From positions 1 through 31,081 of the forward strand of contig WRMU01000001.1 in assembly GCA_009776965.1 (NCBI GenBank): a stretch of 31,081 nucleotides of DNA, in the 5' to 3' direction. Below the pieces are notes generated by a model that was not told the origin of the DNA, ran no database searches, and saw only the letters and a program-made list of their open reading frames with translations. The position numbers were made by a program, and so were the translations under genes. Below, in pieces: positions 1 to 6,454 of the stretch. This DNA is from Microgenomates group bacterium (GTDB taxonomy: Bacteria; Patescibacteriota; Microgenomatia; UBA1400; PJMF01). How positions within the stretch are numbered: the first letter of the stretch is position 1; every line of letters begins with the position of its first letter.

Positions 1-399
1 CTCAGAGAAAAACTAGACGTCTTGAAACAAGTAGGCTTAGGTTATATCACTCTTGGCCAAAGCGCCCCCACTCTCTCCGGCGGCGAAGCTCAGCGGGTAA
101 AACTAGCTAAAGAACTATCCAGTAATAGACTAGACCATATGGTTTATCTATTGGATGAGCCCACCACTGGTCTACATTTTGCCGATGTTCAAAATCTCAT
201 TAATATTCTCTTTAGCTTAGTTAATCAAAACAATACCGTCATTGTTATTGAACACAATCTCGATGTCATTAAAAATGCTGATCATATTATTGATTTGGGG
301 CCCGAAGGTGGACTTAAAGGCGGACAAGTTGTTGGCACCGGCACTCCCTCCCAAATCGCCAACAACCCCTACTCTTGGACTGGTAAGTTTCTTCAATAA
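1..399 (+). CDS. uvrA: Excinuclease ABC subunit A, C-terminal end (partial)
   Basis: The reading frame is open from base 1, so the gene starts upstream of the window and about 132 C-terminal residues are visible. UvrA is the damage-sensing ATPase of nucleotide excision repair and works in the cytoplasm as a dimer with UvrB. The visible part is the second ABC cassette: the line VGLGYITLGQSAPTLSGGEAQ contains the UvrA-specific lead-in to the ABC signature (LSGGEAQR), followed by the Walker B block VYLLDEPTTGLH and the H-loop region VIVIEHNLDVI. The end, with GTGTPSQIA and PYSWTGKFL, matches the usual UvrA C-terminus, so the 3' end is complete. The identification is firm. An internal TTG at base 22 is not the real start. 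Confidence 0.96.
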   Translation, partial: LREKLDVLKQVGLGYITLGQSAPTLSGGEAQRVKLAKELSSNRLDHMVYLLDEPTTGLHFADVQNLINILFSLVNQNNTVIVIEHNLDVIKNADHIIDLGPEGGLKGGQVVGTGTPSQIANNPYSWTGKFLQ

Positions 400-440
400 A
401 ACAGCCGCGGTAAGCTTGTTTCAGGATATCGCAGCTGTTT
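399..440 (+). terminator. Weak inverted repeat after uvrA
   Basis: AAACAGC (399-405) and GCTGTTT (434-440) are perfect 7-base complementary arms around a loop of about 28 bases, starting in the uvrA stop codon. It lies where a terminator would be expected, but the loop is long and the following tract (TTTCCCCTC) is only weakly U-rich. The rest of the gap up to 589 contains A-runs and no gene that I can support. Confidence 0.25.
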
Positions 441-589
441 CCCCTCACCGGGTATGCTCCTAATATAAAATAAACTATCCCAAAAAAAAAGGCGCAAAAA
501 AGAGCGGCTCATGCACCTATATTTTTCCCTCGTCTCATCCCAAAATATTTTTATGGGTTGATATATTTAGAGCAGTTTTTGCAATAATG

Positions 590-598
590 TGTTATAGT
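590..598 (+). promoter_or_regulatory. Extended -10 promoter of dgkA-kinase unit
   Basis: TGTTATAGT is an extended -10 (TGn plus TATAGT), 16 bases before the ATG at 615. A second -10-like hexamer, TATGAT, lies at 606-611, 12 bases before the alternative ATG at 624. No good -35 is visible. Either element gives a very short leader without a ribosome site. Confidence 0.5.
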
Positions 599-614
599 CA
601 AAAAGTATGATAAA

Positions 615-1004
615 ATGAATATCATGACAAAAAAAGGTCAAGTCGGTCCATTTAGTTTATTCAAAAGTTTTCGCGCCGCTGCCGCTGGCTTAGGCCAAAC
701 CCTACGCACCGAACAAAACATGCGCTTTCATCTTCTAGCTACGGTCATCATTCTTGCTTGCGGCTGGTGGGTCCAGCTTAGTCCAGTTGAGTGGTCTTTG
801 ATCATTTTGTGTTGTGTTGCCGTCATGGGAGTGGAGTTACTAAATACTGCCATCGAATATCTCTGCGATATTGTCCGCGATAAAATGCGTCTCAACTATC
901 AGGCCACCAAAATCCCTCGGGATATGGCTGCTGCCGCTGTGTTGATTGTTTCCATGGGTGCCGCTGCTGTTGGCTTAATTATTTTTTTACCTAAGTTTTT
1001 TTAA
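615..1004 (+). CDS. dgkA: Diacylglycerol kinase / undecaprenol kinase family (DgkA)
   Basis: Small integral-membrane lipid kinase of 129 residues, the usual length for the family. The order of motifs fits: an amphipathic start (SFRAAAAGLGQTLRTEQNMRFH) with the conserved Glu-x-Asn and His, two membrane segments, the signature VELLNTAIEYLCD, and the ending IPRDMAAAAVLIVS before a third membrane segment. In Gram-positive bacteria this family phosphorylates undecaprenol, whereas in Proteobacteria it phosphorylates diacylglycerol; the substrate cannot be decided here. In a genome with many glycosyltransferases a role in lipid-carrier recycling is plausible. Two starts are possible, ATG 615 and ATG 624 (MTKKGQ); the nearby -10 elements suit both. 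The histidine kinase gene follows 9 bases later, probably on the same mRNA. Confidence 0.9.
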   Translation: MNIMTKKGQVGPFSLFKSFRAAAAGLGQTLRTEQNMRFHLLATVIILACGWWVQLSPVEWSLIILCCVAVMGVELLNTAIEYLCDIVRDKMRLNYQATKIPRDMAAAAVLIVSMGAAAVGLIIFLPKFF

Positions 1005-1013
1005 TTTGCTCTT

Positions 1014-2390
1014 ATGTCTGGCTTTTCTAAAAAAATCAATAACTTCAAAGCCCTTAGCCAAGTTTCTCACAGTCTCCTCTCCCATCCCAAAAATGAGGAT
1101 TTAGTCCAAAACACTGTTGACACTATTCTCTTAGAGATTAATGCTCTGGGAGAAAAGTTTGATATGGCTTTAGTAGCTCTCGTCGATAAGGAAAGAAGGA
1201 ATCTGAGGCGAGTGGCCAGCTCCCAAACCAATCGTGTCGCCGAAAAACTAGTTAAATCCCTCAGGCATGAAGTGGGTATCAAAATCTCCGAAGTAGTCAC
1301 TCCCCTCACCCATAAAAAAAACCTTTCTGTTCTCTGCGTGGTTCAAGACAAAGTCTGTTTTTCTTATGATTTAGTGGATTTGATGTGTCCCCCTCTAACC
1401 CAAGAACAAGCTAGGGAGATTCAAAAAGCTGGCGGCTTAAAGACATTTTTTATCTTTCCCATTAAAATTGATGATCAAGTTATCGGCTGTTTGATTTTAA
1501 GCACTATGCGCAAACTCCATAAATTAGCTAATGAAGAACGCCAACTTATTGAAAGCCTGACTGATATCATTGGCATCGCCGTCCAAAACCAAAAGCTCTT
1601 TGCCCAAATTAAAGAAGATAAAAAAAGACTAGCTAAGGCCAACAGACAACTCCAAGCCCTCGATAAAACTAAAAATGATTTTATTTCTGTCGCCAGCCAT
1701 GAGTTGCGCACTCCCATGACAGCCATCAAAGGCTATGTCTATCTTCTCCAACAAACCGACAACTTGCCCGATAAAGCCACCCAACTCAAATACCTTCAAA
1801 CTTGCTATGATAGTGCCGATCGCCTCATCACCTTAGTTAACGACATGCTTTCTATTAGCAAGATCGAGGAGGAAGGTTTTGCTCTTTCCAAGGGTTGGAT
1901 CGACCTAGCTAGTATCATGCATAAAGCCTATGATGCAGTCGTTTCTATTGCCATCAGAAAAAAAATAAAGTTTACTCTCAATATTGCACGTGAACCACTC
2001 ATGATTGGCGCTGATGCCAAACTCCTCCACGAAGTAACCGCTAATTTTTTAAGCAATGCTCTAAAGTTTACCAATCGAGGAGGTGAAGTTGCTCTCAATT
2101 TAAGTATCATTAAGAAAGAAAATAAGGAGTTTGTCAGAGTCTCTGTTTCCGACACTGGAGTGGGCATTGCTAAAGAAAACGCCGACAAGATTTTCTCCAA
2201 GTTTACTCGCCTCGAAAAATCTTATGTCAAAACTAGCGATACCGGCACCGGCCTAGGGCTTTACTTTGCTCAGCGAGCCATTAAAAAACATGGTGGCGAG
2301 ATTTGGTTCGACAGCATCGCCGGCAAAGGTTCAACTTTTTATTTTCAACTACCCTTAAGCTCCACCCCTCCTCCTCCAGAAGAAGACTAA
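1014..2390 (+). CDS. Soluble GAF-domain sensor histidine kinase, orphan
   Basis: A 458-residue cytoplasmic kinase with no membrane segment. Residues about 15-195 look like a GAF-type sensor domain (ending IKIDDQVIGCLILSTM and ERQLIESLTDIIGIAVQNQ), followed by a coiled coil (about 196-220). The HisKA H-box is FISVASHELRTP with the phospho-accepting His229. The ATPase domain has the N-box NFLSNALKFT (Asn348), the G1 box VSDTGVGI (around 380) and the G2 box TGTGLGLYFAQ (about 410-420). All catalytic motifs are intact, so it should be active. No response regulator is encoded nearby, so its partner must be elsewhere. It follows dgkA by 9 bases, which suggests co-expression. The signal sensed is unknown. 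It ends 12 bases from the convergent gene at 2403. Confidence 0.93.
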   Translation: MSGFSKKINNFKALSQVSHSLLSHPKNEDLVQNTVDTILLEINALGEKFDMALVALVDKERRNLRRVASSQTNRVAEKLVKSLRHEVGIKISEVVTPLTHKKNLSVLCVVQDKVCFSYDLVDLMCPPLTQEQAREIQKAGGLKTFFIFPIKIDDQVIGCLILSTMRKLHKLANEERQLIESLTDIIGIAVQNQKLFAQIKEDKKRLAKANRQLQALDKTKNDFISVASHELRTPMTAIKGYVYLLQQTDNLPDKATQLKYLQTCYDSADRLITLVNDMLSISKIEEEGFALSKGWIDLASIMHKAYDAVVSIAIRKKIKFTLNIAREPLMIGADAKLLHEVTANFLSNALKFTNRGGEVALNLSIIKKENKEFVRVSVSDTGVGIAKENADKIFSKFTRLEKSYVKTSDTGTGLGLYFAQRAIKKHGGEIWFDSIAGKGSTFYFQLPLSSTPPPPEED

Positions 2391-2402
2391 GTCCCTCACT
2401 TT

Positions 2403-3773
2403 TCAAGTCTTGATTATCAGGTTTTTGAACTCCTCATTCGTCAGCGGTGCGGCCTTTGTGCAGGCCACGTCATAAATCTTTTGTGCCTGCTCATCAGTCA
2501 AATCTAATCCCAAATCATATAGAGCCTTTAACTTAATGCCCTTTAATCCTGTCGCTGCCGAGACTACAATCTTCGGCTTTCGCCCCCATTCTGCTGTTCC
2601 CCATGGAGAATGAATAGCATTTTTCATGGTCGTCAACATTTTTTGAGCATCGCTCAGTTCTTTGATCAGCCTCTCCACTTTATATTCCGCCGCCAAATGT
2701 GTTCCAAAACAAGAGCTAAAGGCATTTCCTGCCAAAACTCCCATCTCTGGCACTTCTTCTCCAATTAGTTGTCCATAAGCCTTGCTTACCGCCCAAAGTT
2801 TTTGTGGTTCAAAAGGGACAGTTTCTCTGCTTCCTCTAAGCACATAATACAGATTTGCTGCCATCGCCTCCAGCGAACAGTTCCCTGCTCGCTCCCCATC
2901 ACCCCAAGGAGCAATTCCCACCATTTTGGCTCCATTAGCTAGCGCCACCAAAGCATTACTCACTGCCAATCCTCGATCATTATGATTATGGATTTTGATT
3001 ATCACCTCAGCTCGCTCTAAATCAGTCAGTATTTTTTGCACAAACTTGAATAGTCTGGCAGTGCCTCGCTCTCCCGCCACTCCCGCTGTATCAGTGATAA
3101 TTAAGGTTGTTAAATAAGCCCCTCCTGCCTCCGCCATAACTTCGATTATCTCTTTGATAAACCAAGGCGGAGTTTGGGTGGCGTGTTCAATAGTGCCATA
3201 AATCTCAATTTTATACTTCGCCGCTAATGCAAAGCTTTTTCTGATATCATTCTTTATCTGCTCCACCGTCCAGCCTTCGGCGAACATTCGCAAAGGAGCC
3301 GTTCCGCGGAAAATTGCCATCCCCGTATTCGGGTTAATCTTTTTACACTCCTTTCCCCATTCCACCGCCTCAACCATCGTTGGCGAGCCCAATACCGGAA
3401 CCATCTCCGGCATTTCTTCATGTAGTTGTGAGAGAATACTCTGTATCCGTTGATCCGTGATTGTTCCTCGCCCCGCATATAAACCAATCAAGCTCCGCCT
3501 GATCCCCAAAGCATAAATCGCTCGCAAATAATCCATAGCCTTATCTACATCAGGAACAATCTTCACTCTGCCTAATGCGTCTCGCAACCCCTCGTCCATC
3601 AATATCGTTTCACTCGCTTGTTTTGGTGTCGGCTCGGTTAAAATCTTTTTTTCTACCTCCGTTAACCCATCCTTATCCCGCTCATTATCCCAATCAAAAT
3701 TGTGTGGTAAAGTCTCGTCGTATAGCTCACTAATCTTGGCGAATAGTTCTTGCTTGACTTTCTGTGTACTCAT
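2403..3773 (-). CDS. DRE-TIM metallolyase, isopropylmalate/homocitrate synthase-like
   Basis: A 456-residue enzyme of the HMGL-like/pyruvate-carboxyltransferase superfamily, which condenses acetyl-CoA with a 2-oxoacid (LeuA, homocitrate, citramalate or Re-citrate synthases) or cleaves such products. Seen directly: the metal-binding HNHND at 262-266, the following GLAVSNALVALANGA, the GDGERAGN loop (Glu294), DTAG near 228-231, and a first-strand motif DEGLRDA with Arg64 and Asp65, which replaces the usual LRDGEQ and has lost EQ. About 55 extra N-terminal residues precede the barrel, and a C-terminal part of about 120 residues follows; I cannot assign this part to the LeuA leucine-sensing domain. 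The substrate is unknown; no other leucine or lysine synthesis gene is in the window. Start ATG 3773 is set by a -10 (TATAAT) 7 bases upstream. The aminotransferase diverges from the same 20-bp gap. Confidence 0.82.
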   Translation of the reverse strand: MSTQKVKQELFAKISELYDETLPHNFDWDNERDKDGLTEVEKKILTEPTPKQASETILMDEGLRDALGRVKIVPDVDKAMDYLRAIYALGIRRSLIGLYAGRGTITDQRIQSILSQLHEEMPEMVPVLGSPTMVEAVEWGKECKKINPNTGMAIFRGTAPLRMFAEGWTVEQIKNDIRKSFALAAKYKIEIYGTIEHATQTPPWFIKEIIEVMAEAGGAYLTTLIITDTAGVAGERGTARLFKFVQKILTDLERAEVIIKIHNHNDRGLAVSNALVALANGAKMVGIAPWGDGERAGNCSLEAMAANLYYVLRGSRETVPFEPQKLWAVSKAYGQLIGEEVPEMGVLAGNAFSSCFGTHLAAEYKVERLIKELSDAQKMLTTMKNAIHSPWGTAEWGRKPKIVVSAATGLKGIKLKALYDLGLDLTDEQAQKIYDVACTKAAPLTNEEFKNLIIKT

Positions 3774-3793
3774 CCGATATATTATACACTACT
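3774..3793. promoter_or_regulatory. 20-bp divergent promoter with a shared -10 core
   Basis: Only 20 bases separate the ATG of the metallolyase (minus, 3773) from the ATG of the aminotransferase (plus, 3794). On the minus strand TATAAT (3786-3781) lies 7 bases before its ATG. On the plus strand TATTAT (3780-3785) lies 8 bases before its ATG. The two hexamers overlap within an A/T palindrome-like core. There is no space for a ribosome site on either side, so both mRNAs should be leaderless. Confidence 0.65.
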
Positions 3794-4972
3794 ATGCAAG
3801 TAAGCTCTAAAATGTCCATCTTCCAAAGTAGTCAAGTAGATAAGGTCATGGCCCTCACTGAGGCGGCTAAAGCTGCTGGTAGGGATATTATTTCCCTAAA
3901 CATGGGTGTTCCTTTTTATCCTCTACTCCCAGAAATAGCCACTAAATTGGCCGCTAATCTCACTCGCCCCGACATTTCCTTCTACACTCCTTTTAACGGT
4001 CGATCCGACTTGCGCGCTAAATTAGCCGAGGTTTCTAGCCACAAAACTGGTCGAAAAGTTAGTCCAGAAGAAATCTCTGTTACTGTCGGTGCTATGGCCG
4101 GTCTTTTTAATGTTTTTCTCACCGTCCTCGACCAAAATGACGAAATCATCATCCCCGCTCCTTATTTTTATTCCTACCGCCAACAAGTAGAATTAGTCGG
4201 TGCCAAAGCCGTTGAAGTACCTCTAGAGCTTAACAGTCAGGGAGCTTACGAACTTCCTCTTGAGCGTATCAAAAAAGCGATTAATAAACATACTCGCGCT
4301 ATTCTCATCAACTCCCCCCATAACCCCACCGGTGCTATTTTTAGTGAGCAAAACCTGCGCGAACTAGCTGCCTTAGTGGCCGACAAAAAAATCTATGTTA
4401 TCACCGATGAGGTCTATGACTATCTTAGCTTCACCGGCAAAGAAGTATTTAATATTGCCTCCCTCTGGCGCGACTTAGATCCCTATCTAATTCGCTGCTA
4501 TTCCTTTTCTAAAATCTACGGTATTACCGGCTACCGGCTTGGCTACCTCCAAGCCGATAAAGCTCTTATCGACAAACTCTACGGCGTTAACATGGACACC
4601 GTCATCTGCGCTCCCACTATCGCTCAAGAGTTAGTCATGATTGCTCTCAGTGAGCCCGAGCTTCCTTCTCTCGCCAAACACATCAAAACTCTCACCGCCA
4701 ACCGCTCCCTCATGATGAAGGAGTTAGATCAAAGTCCTGAGCTTTTTTCCTATATTATTCCTCAGGGAACTTACTATATGTGGGTCAAATATCATTTGCC
4801 TATCTCCAGCTACCAGCTTACCAGAAGGCTGATTCAAAAAGAAGGTGTGGCCGTTTTCCCCGGTACTGGTTTTGGCGAGGCGGGAGAAGGTTTTATTCGT
4901 TTCTCTTTTGGCGGGCAAGCCGCTAAAGTCACCGAAGCCTTCGCTCGTTTACGTCAGTCAGGGTTAAAATAA
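3794..4972 (+). CDS. Class I/II PLP aminotransferase (aspartate aminotransferase-like)
   Basis: A 392-residue fold-type I aminotransferase, which moves an amino group between an amino acid and a 2-oxoacid using pyridoxal phosphate in the cytoplasm. Visible motifs: LNMGVPFYPLLP near the N-terminus, SPHNPTG (174-180), ITDEVYDYL with Asp205 and Tyr208, the Schiff-base lysine Lys240 in SFSKIYGITGYRLGY, and a C-terminal FIRFSFGG with the substrate-carboxylate arginine. It fits the AspC/alanine-type subfamily; the exact substrate is not evident. Start: a GTG at 3764 would lie inside the divergent gene; ATG 3794 is 8 bases after a -10 and is preferred. ATG 3812 (MSIFQSS) is a further possibility. 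The 3' end overlaps convergent dprA by 9 bases. Its shared promoter with the metallolyase suggests a common 2-oxoacid pathway. Confidence 0.88.
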   Translation: MQVSSKMSIFQSSQVDKVMALTEAAKAAGRDIISLNMGVPFYPLLPEIATKLAANLTRPDISFYTPFNGRSDLRAKLAEVSSHKTGRKVSPEEISVTVGAMAGLFNVFLTVLDQNDEIIIPAPYFYSYRQQVELVGAKAVEVPLELNSQGAYELPLERIKKAINKHTRAILINSPHNPTGAIFSEQNLRELAALVADKKIYVITDEVYDYLSFTGKEVFNIASLWRDLDPYLIRCYSFSKIYGITGYRLGYLQADKALIDKLYGVNMDTVICAPTIAQELVMIALSEPELPSLAKHIKTLTANRSLMMKELDQSPELFSYIIPQGTYYMWVKYHLPISSYQLTRRLIQKEGVAVFPGTGFGEAGEGFIRFSFGGQAAKVTEAFARLRQSGLK

Positions 4973-5902
4973 CACATAGTTATTCCTCTCTAGTTTTACT
5001 TTGCATCCTAGCTCCAACTCCATCAGCTCAATTTGTAATTCTTCCACTCGAGCTCCCAATATCTTTTGTAGTTCATCGCTGGTCAATCCTTGTTTATACT
5101 TTTTAAGCAGCTCCCCAATCCGCCAGCCCAATTCGCTCACCTCCTCTCTTTTCCATCCCACCACTTTCTTCTTGGCCTCTCTTTTATCCTCAATTTTTAA
5201 CACCTTTGGTATCCCGATCACTCGTCCTCGATAGGTTCGGCCAGTAATTTCTTGCTTAATATCTTCTCCAGAGCTGACCAATAGCGCTCCTTGGTTTAAT
5301 AAGTTTTTTGTTCCTTCGGCAAACTTATTAAAAATACCCCCAGAAACTGCCATCACCTCCCTCCCACATTCTCCAGCTAATCTGGCAGTCACCAAGCTTC
5401 CGCTCTGCGCCGCTGCTTCCACCACCACCACCGCCTTACTCAAACCCGCTACAATTCTATTTCTCTGCAAAAAAGTCCATGGTTGAGGGAAAACTTCCGG
5501 TGGATATTCACTCACCAACACCAAGTTTCCTCTCCTAATCCATTTTTTAGCCAATTGCTCATGTGTCGAAGGAAAAAAGTTATTCACCCCAAATCCCAAT
5601 ACTCCGATACTTTCTCCTCCGCCTTCCATCGCCGCCACTTGTGCTTCTGTGTCTATTCCATACATCAGCCCCGACACCACTACCACTCCTAGCCCCGCTA
5701 ATTCGCCCGCAATTTTTCTCGCCGCTCTCTGCCCATATTCTGTCATCATCCTCGCTCCCACCATGGCTACTGGCCAAGGTCGCTGCAAAATCTCCTCTCT
5801 GCCATAGACATAAATCTTCGCCGGAGGGTCTTTAATCTCTCGGAGTAGAGCGGGATAATTTTTCTGCTCGAATCTAATAATTGTGGGTTGTATATCAAAC
5901 AT
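4964..5902 (-). CDS. dprA: DNA processing protein DprA
   Basis: DprA loads RecA on single-stranded DNA taken up during natural transformation. The 312 residues hold the Rossmann-like core: MVGARMMTEYG, VVVVSGLMYGIDTEAQVAAME, ESIGVLGFGVNNFFP, the RNRIVAGLS motif and EAAAQSGSLVTARLAGE are all DprA hallmarks. The His normally found in GIDxxAH is a Gln here. A C-terminal winged-helix (about 255-312, YKQGLTSDELQKILG) is present, as in the longer family members. The N-terminal SAM-like domain is reduced to about 35 residues. Start ATG 5902 overlaps the stop of a tiny upstream ORF and has only a weak ribosome site (GGA about 12 bases before). It is monocistronic and converges on the aminotransferase with a 9-base overlap. 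Together with pilus-type uptake this would support DNA import, an inference. Confidence 0.93.
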   Translation of the reverse strand: MFDIQPTIIRFEQKNYPALLREIKDPPAKIYVYGREEILQRPWPVAMVGARMMTEYGQRAARKIAGELAGLGVVVVSGLMYGIDTEAQVAAMEGGGESIGVLGFGVNNFFPSTHEQLAKKWIRRGNLVLVSEYPPEVFPQPWTFLQRNRIVAGLSKAVVVVEAAAQSGSLVTARLAGECGREVMAVSGGIFNKFAEGTKNLLNQGALLVSSGEDIKQEITGRTYRGRVIGIPKVLKIEDKREAKKKVVGWKREEVSELGWRIGELLKKYKQGLTSDELQKILGARVEELQIELMELELGCKVKLERNNYVLF

Positions 5903-5915
5903 AGAGTTTTTCCAT
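5895..5915 (-). CDS. Six-codon leader ORF before dprA (MEKLYV)
   Basis: The first ATG after the dprA -10 (5913-5915 on the minus strand, 7 bases from the hexamer) opens a six-codon ORF, MEKLYV, that ends in TGA at 5895-5897. Its stop sits just inside the dprA start (ATGTTTGA), so ribosomes that begin on this leaderless AUG would end 3 bases past the dprA AUG. That geometry favours termination-reinitiation. Whether it is translated is inference. Confidence 0.4.
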   Translation of the reverse strand: MEKLYV

Positions 5916-5922
5916 TAACCCT

Positions 5923-5928
5923 ATCATA
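5923..5928 (-). promoter_or_regulatory. -10 element of dprA
   Basis: TATGAT on the minus strand, 7 bases before the leader-ORF ATG and 20 bases before the dprA ATG. No clear -35 and no TGn extension. Confidence 0.45.
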
Positions 5929-5968
5929 CCCACAAAAGTTACAAAATAGTTACAAAATCAGCGCAATC

Positions 5969-6415
5969 TCACACTTGCGCCAACAAGGCTATCGTTTCTC
6001 CCCACTGCTCCGCTCCTGCCTTTTCCTTAGCTTGAGTAATCTTCTCTAGTACCCCAGCATCTTGTGCATGCATTTTTTCTAGTCCTGACATCCTCTCCCA
6101 AGCCAAATCTTTCTTCAACTTCAGTGCTTTTTCCACTAGTATCCGCTCTAAGTCGGGGATCACTTCCATCAAAAAAGCCTCCATTTCCGCCTGCTTTTCC
6201 TCATCGCTGATCTCCATTTTTTTAATTACGTCAGTCAATTTCACCAATTCTTCTTCGGTCAATAGCAATTCCACATCATTATCCAAAAAATCATCCCAAA
6301 CCGCCTTATTTAGCCGCTCTAAAAAGTTTTCTTTTTCCTCATCAGTCAGAGACTCTGCTCCCAGCAGAGTAAAGACATTTTGTTGTTCCAGAGATTGGGC
6401 AGTTTCTTCTTGCAT
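5969..6415 (-). CDS. Small acidic helical protein, possibly DUF5663-like
   Basis: A 148-residue, strongly acidic protein with no membrane segment or signal peptide. It seems all-helical: LTDEEKENFLERLNKAVWDDFLDN, then LLLTEEELVKLTDVIKKMEISDEEKQ, then a long helix ending in LLAQV. Proteins with the pattern LTDEEKxxFLExL are common in Patescibacteria and some are grouped as DUF5663; I recall this rather than having checked it, and the function is unknown. Two starts are possible: ATG 6433 (MLYHDS...) and ATG 6415 (MQEETA...). I choose 6415 because a TGC-TATATC element lies exactly 8 bases before it, the spacing seen at other starts in the window. It diverges from the polymer ligase gene, with 39 bases between the ATGs. 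Confidence 0.7.
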   Translation of the reverse strand: MQEETAQSLEQQNVFTLLGAESLTDEEKENFLERLNKAVWDDFLDNDVELLLTEEELVKLTDVIKKMEISDEEKQAEMEAFLMEVIPDLERILVEKALKLKKDLAWERMSGLEKMHAQDAGVLEKITQAKEKAGAEQWGETIALLAQV

Positions 6416-6423
6416 ACTATCAT

Positions 6424-6447
6424 GATATAGCATTTTTTTGGTATAAT
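6424..6447. promoter_or_regulatory. Divergent extended -10 promoters
   Basis: Plus strand: TGG plus TATAAT at 6439-6447, 7 bases before the polymer ligase ATG at 6455. Minus strand: TGC plus TATATC at 6432-6424, 8 bases before ATG 6415. Neither has a recognisable -35. Both predict leaderless mRNAs. Confidence 0.65.
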
Positions 6448-6454
6448 CAACCCC

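Noticed and set aside
490..530. GAGC-G-GCTC with a T-run as a minus-strand terminator
   Set aside because: The loop would be one base and there is no minus-strand gene ending there.
2403..3773. Pyruvate carboxylase or oxaloacetate decarboxylase carboxyltransferase subunit
   Set aside because: There is no biotin-attachment domain or partner subunit; HNHND followed by GDGERAGN fits the isopropylmalate/homocitrate synthase side of the superfamily better.
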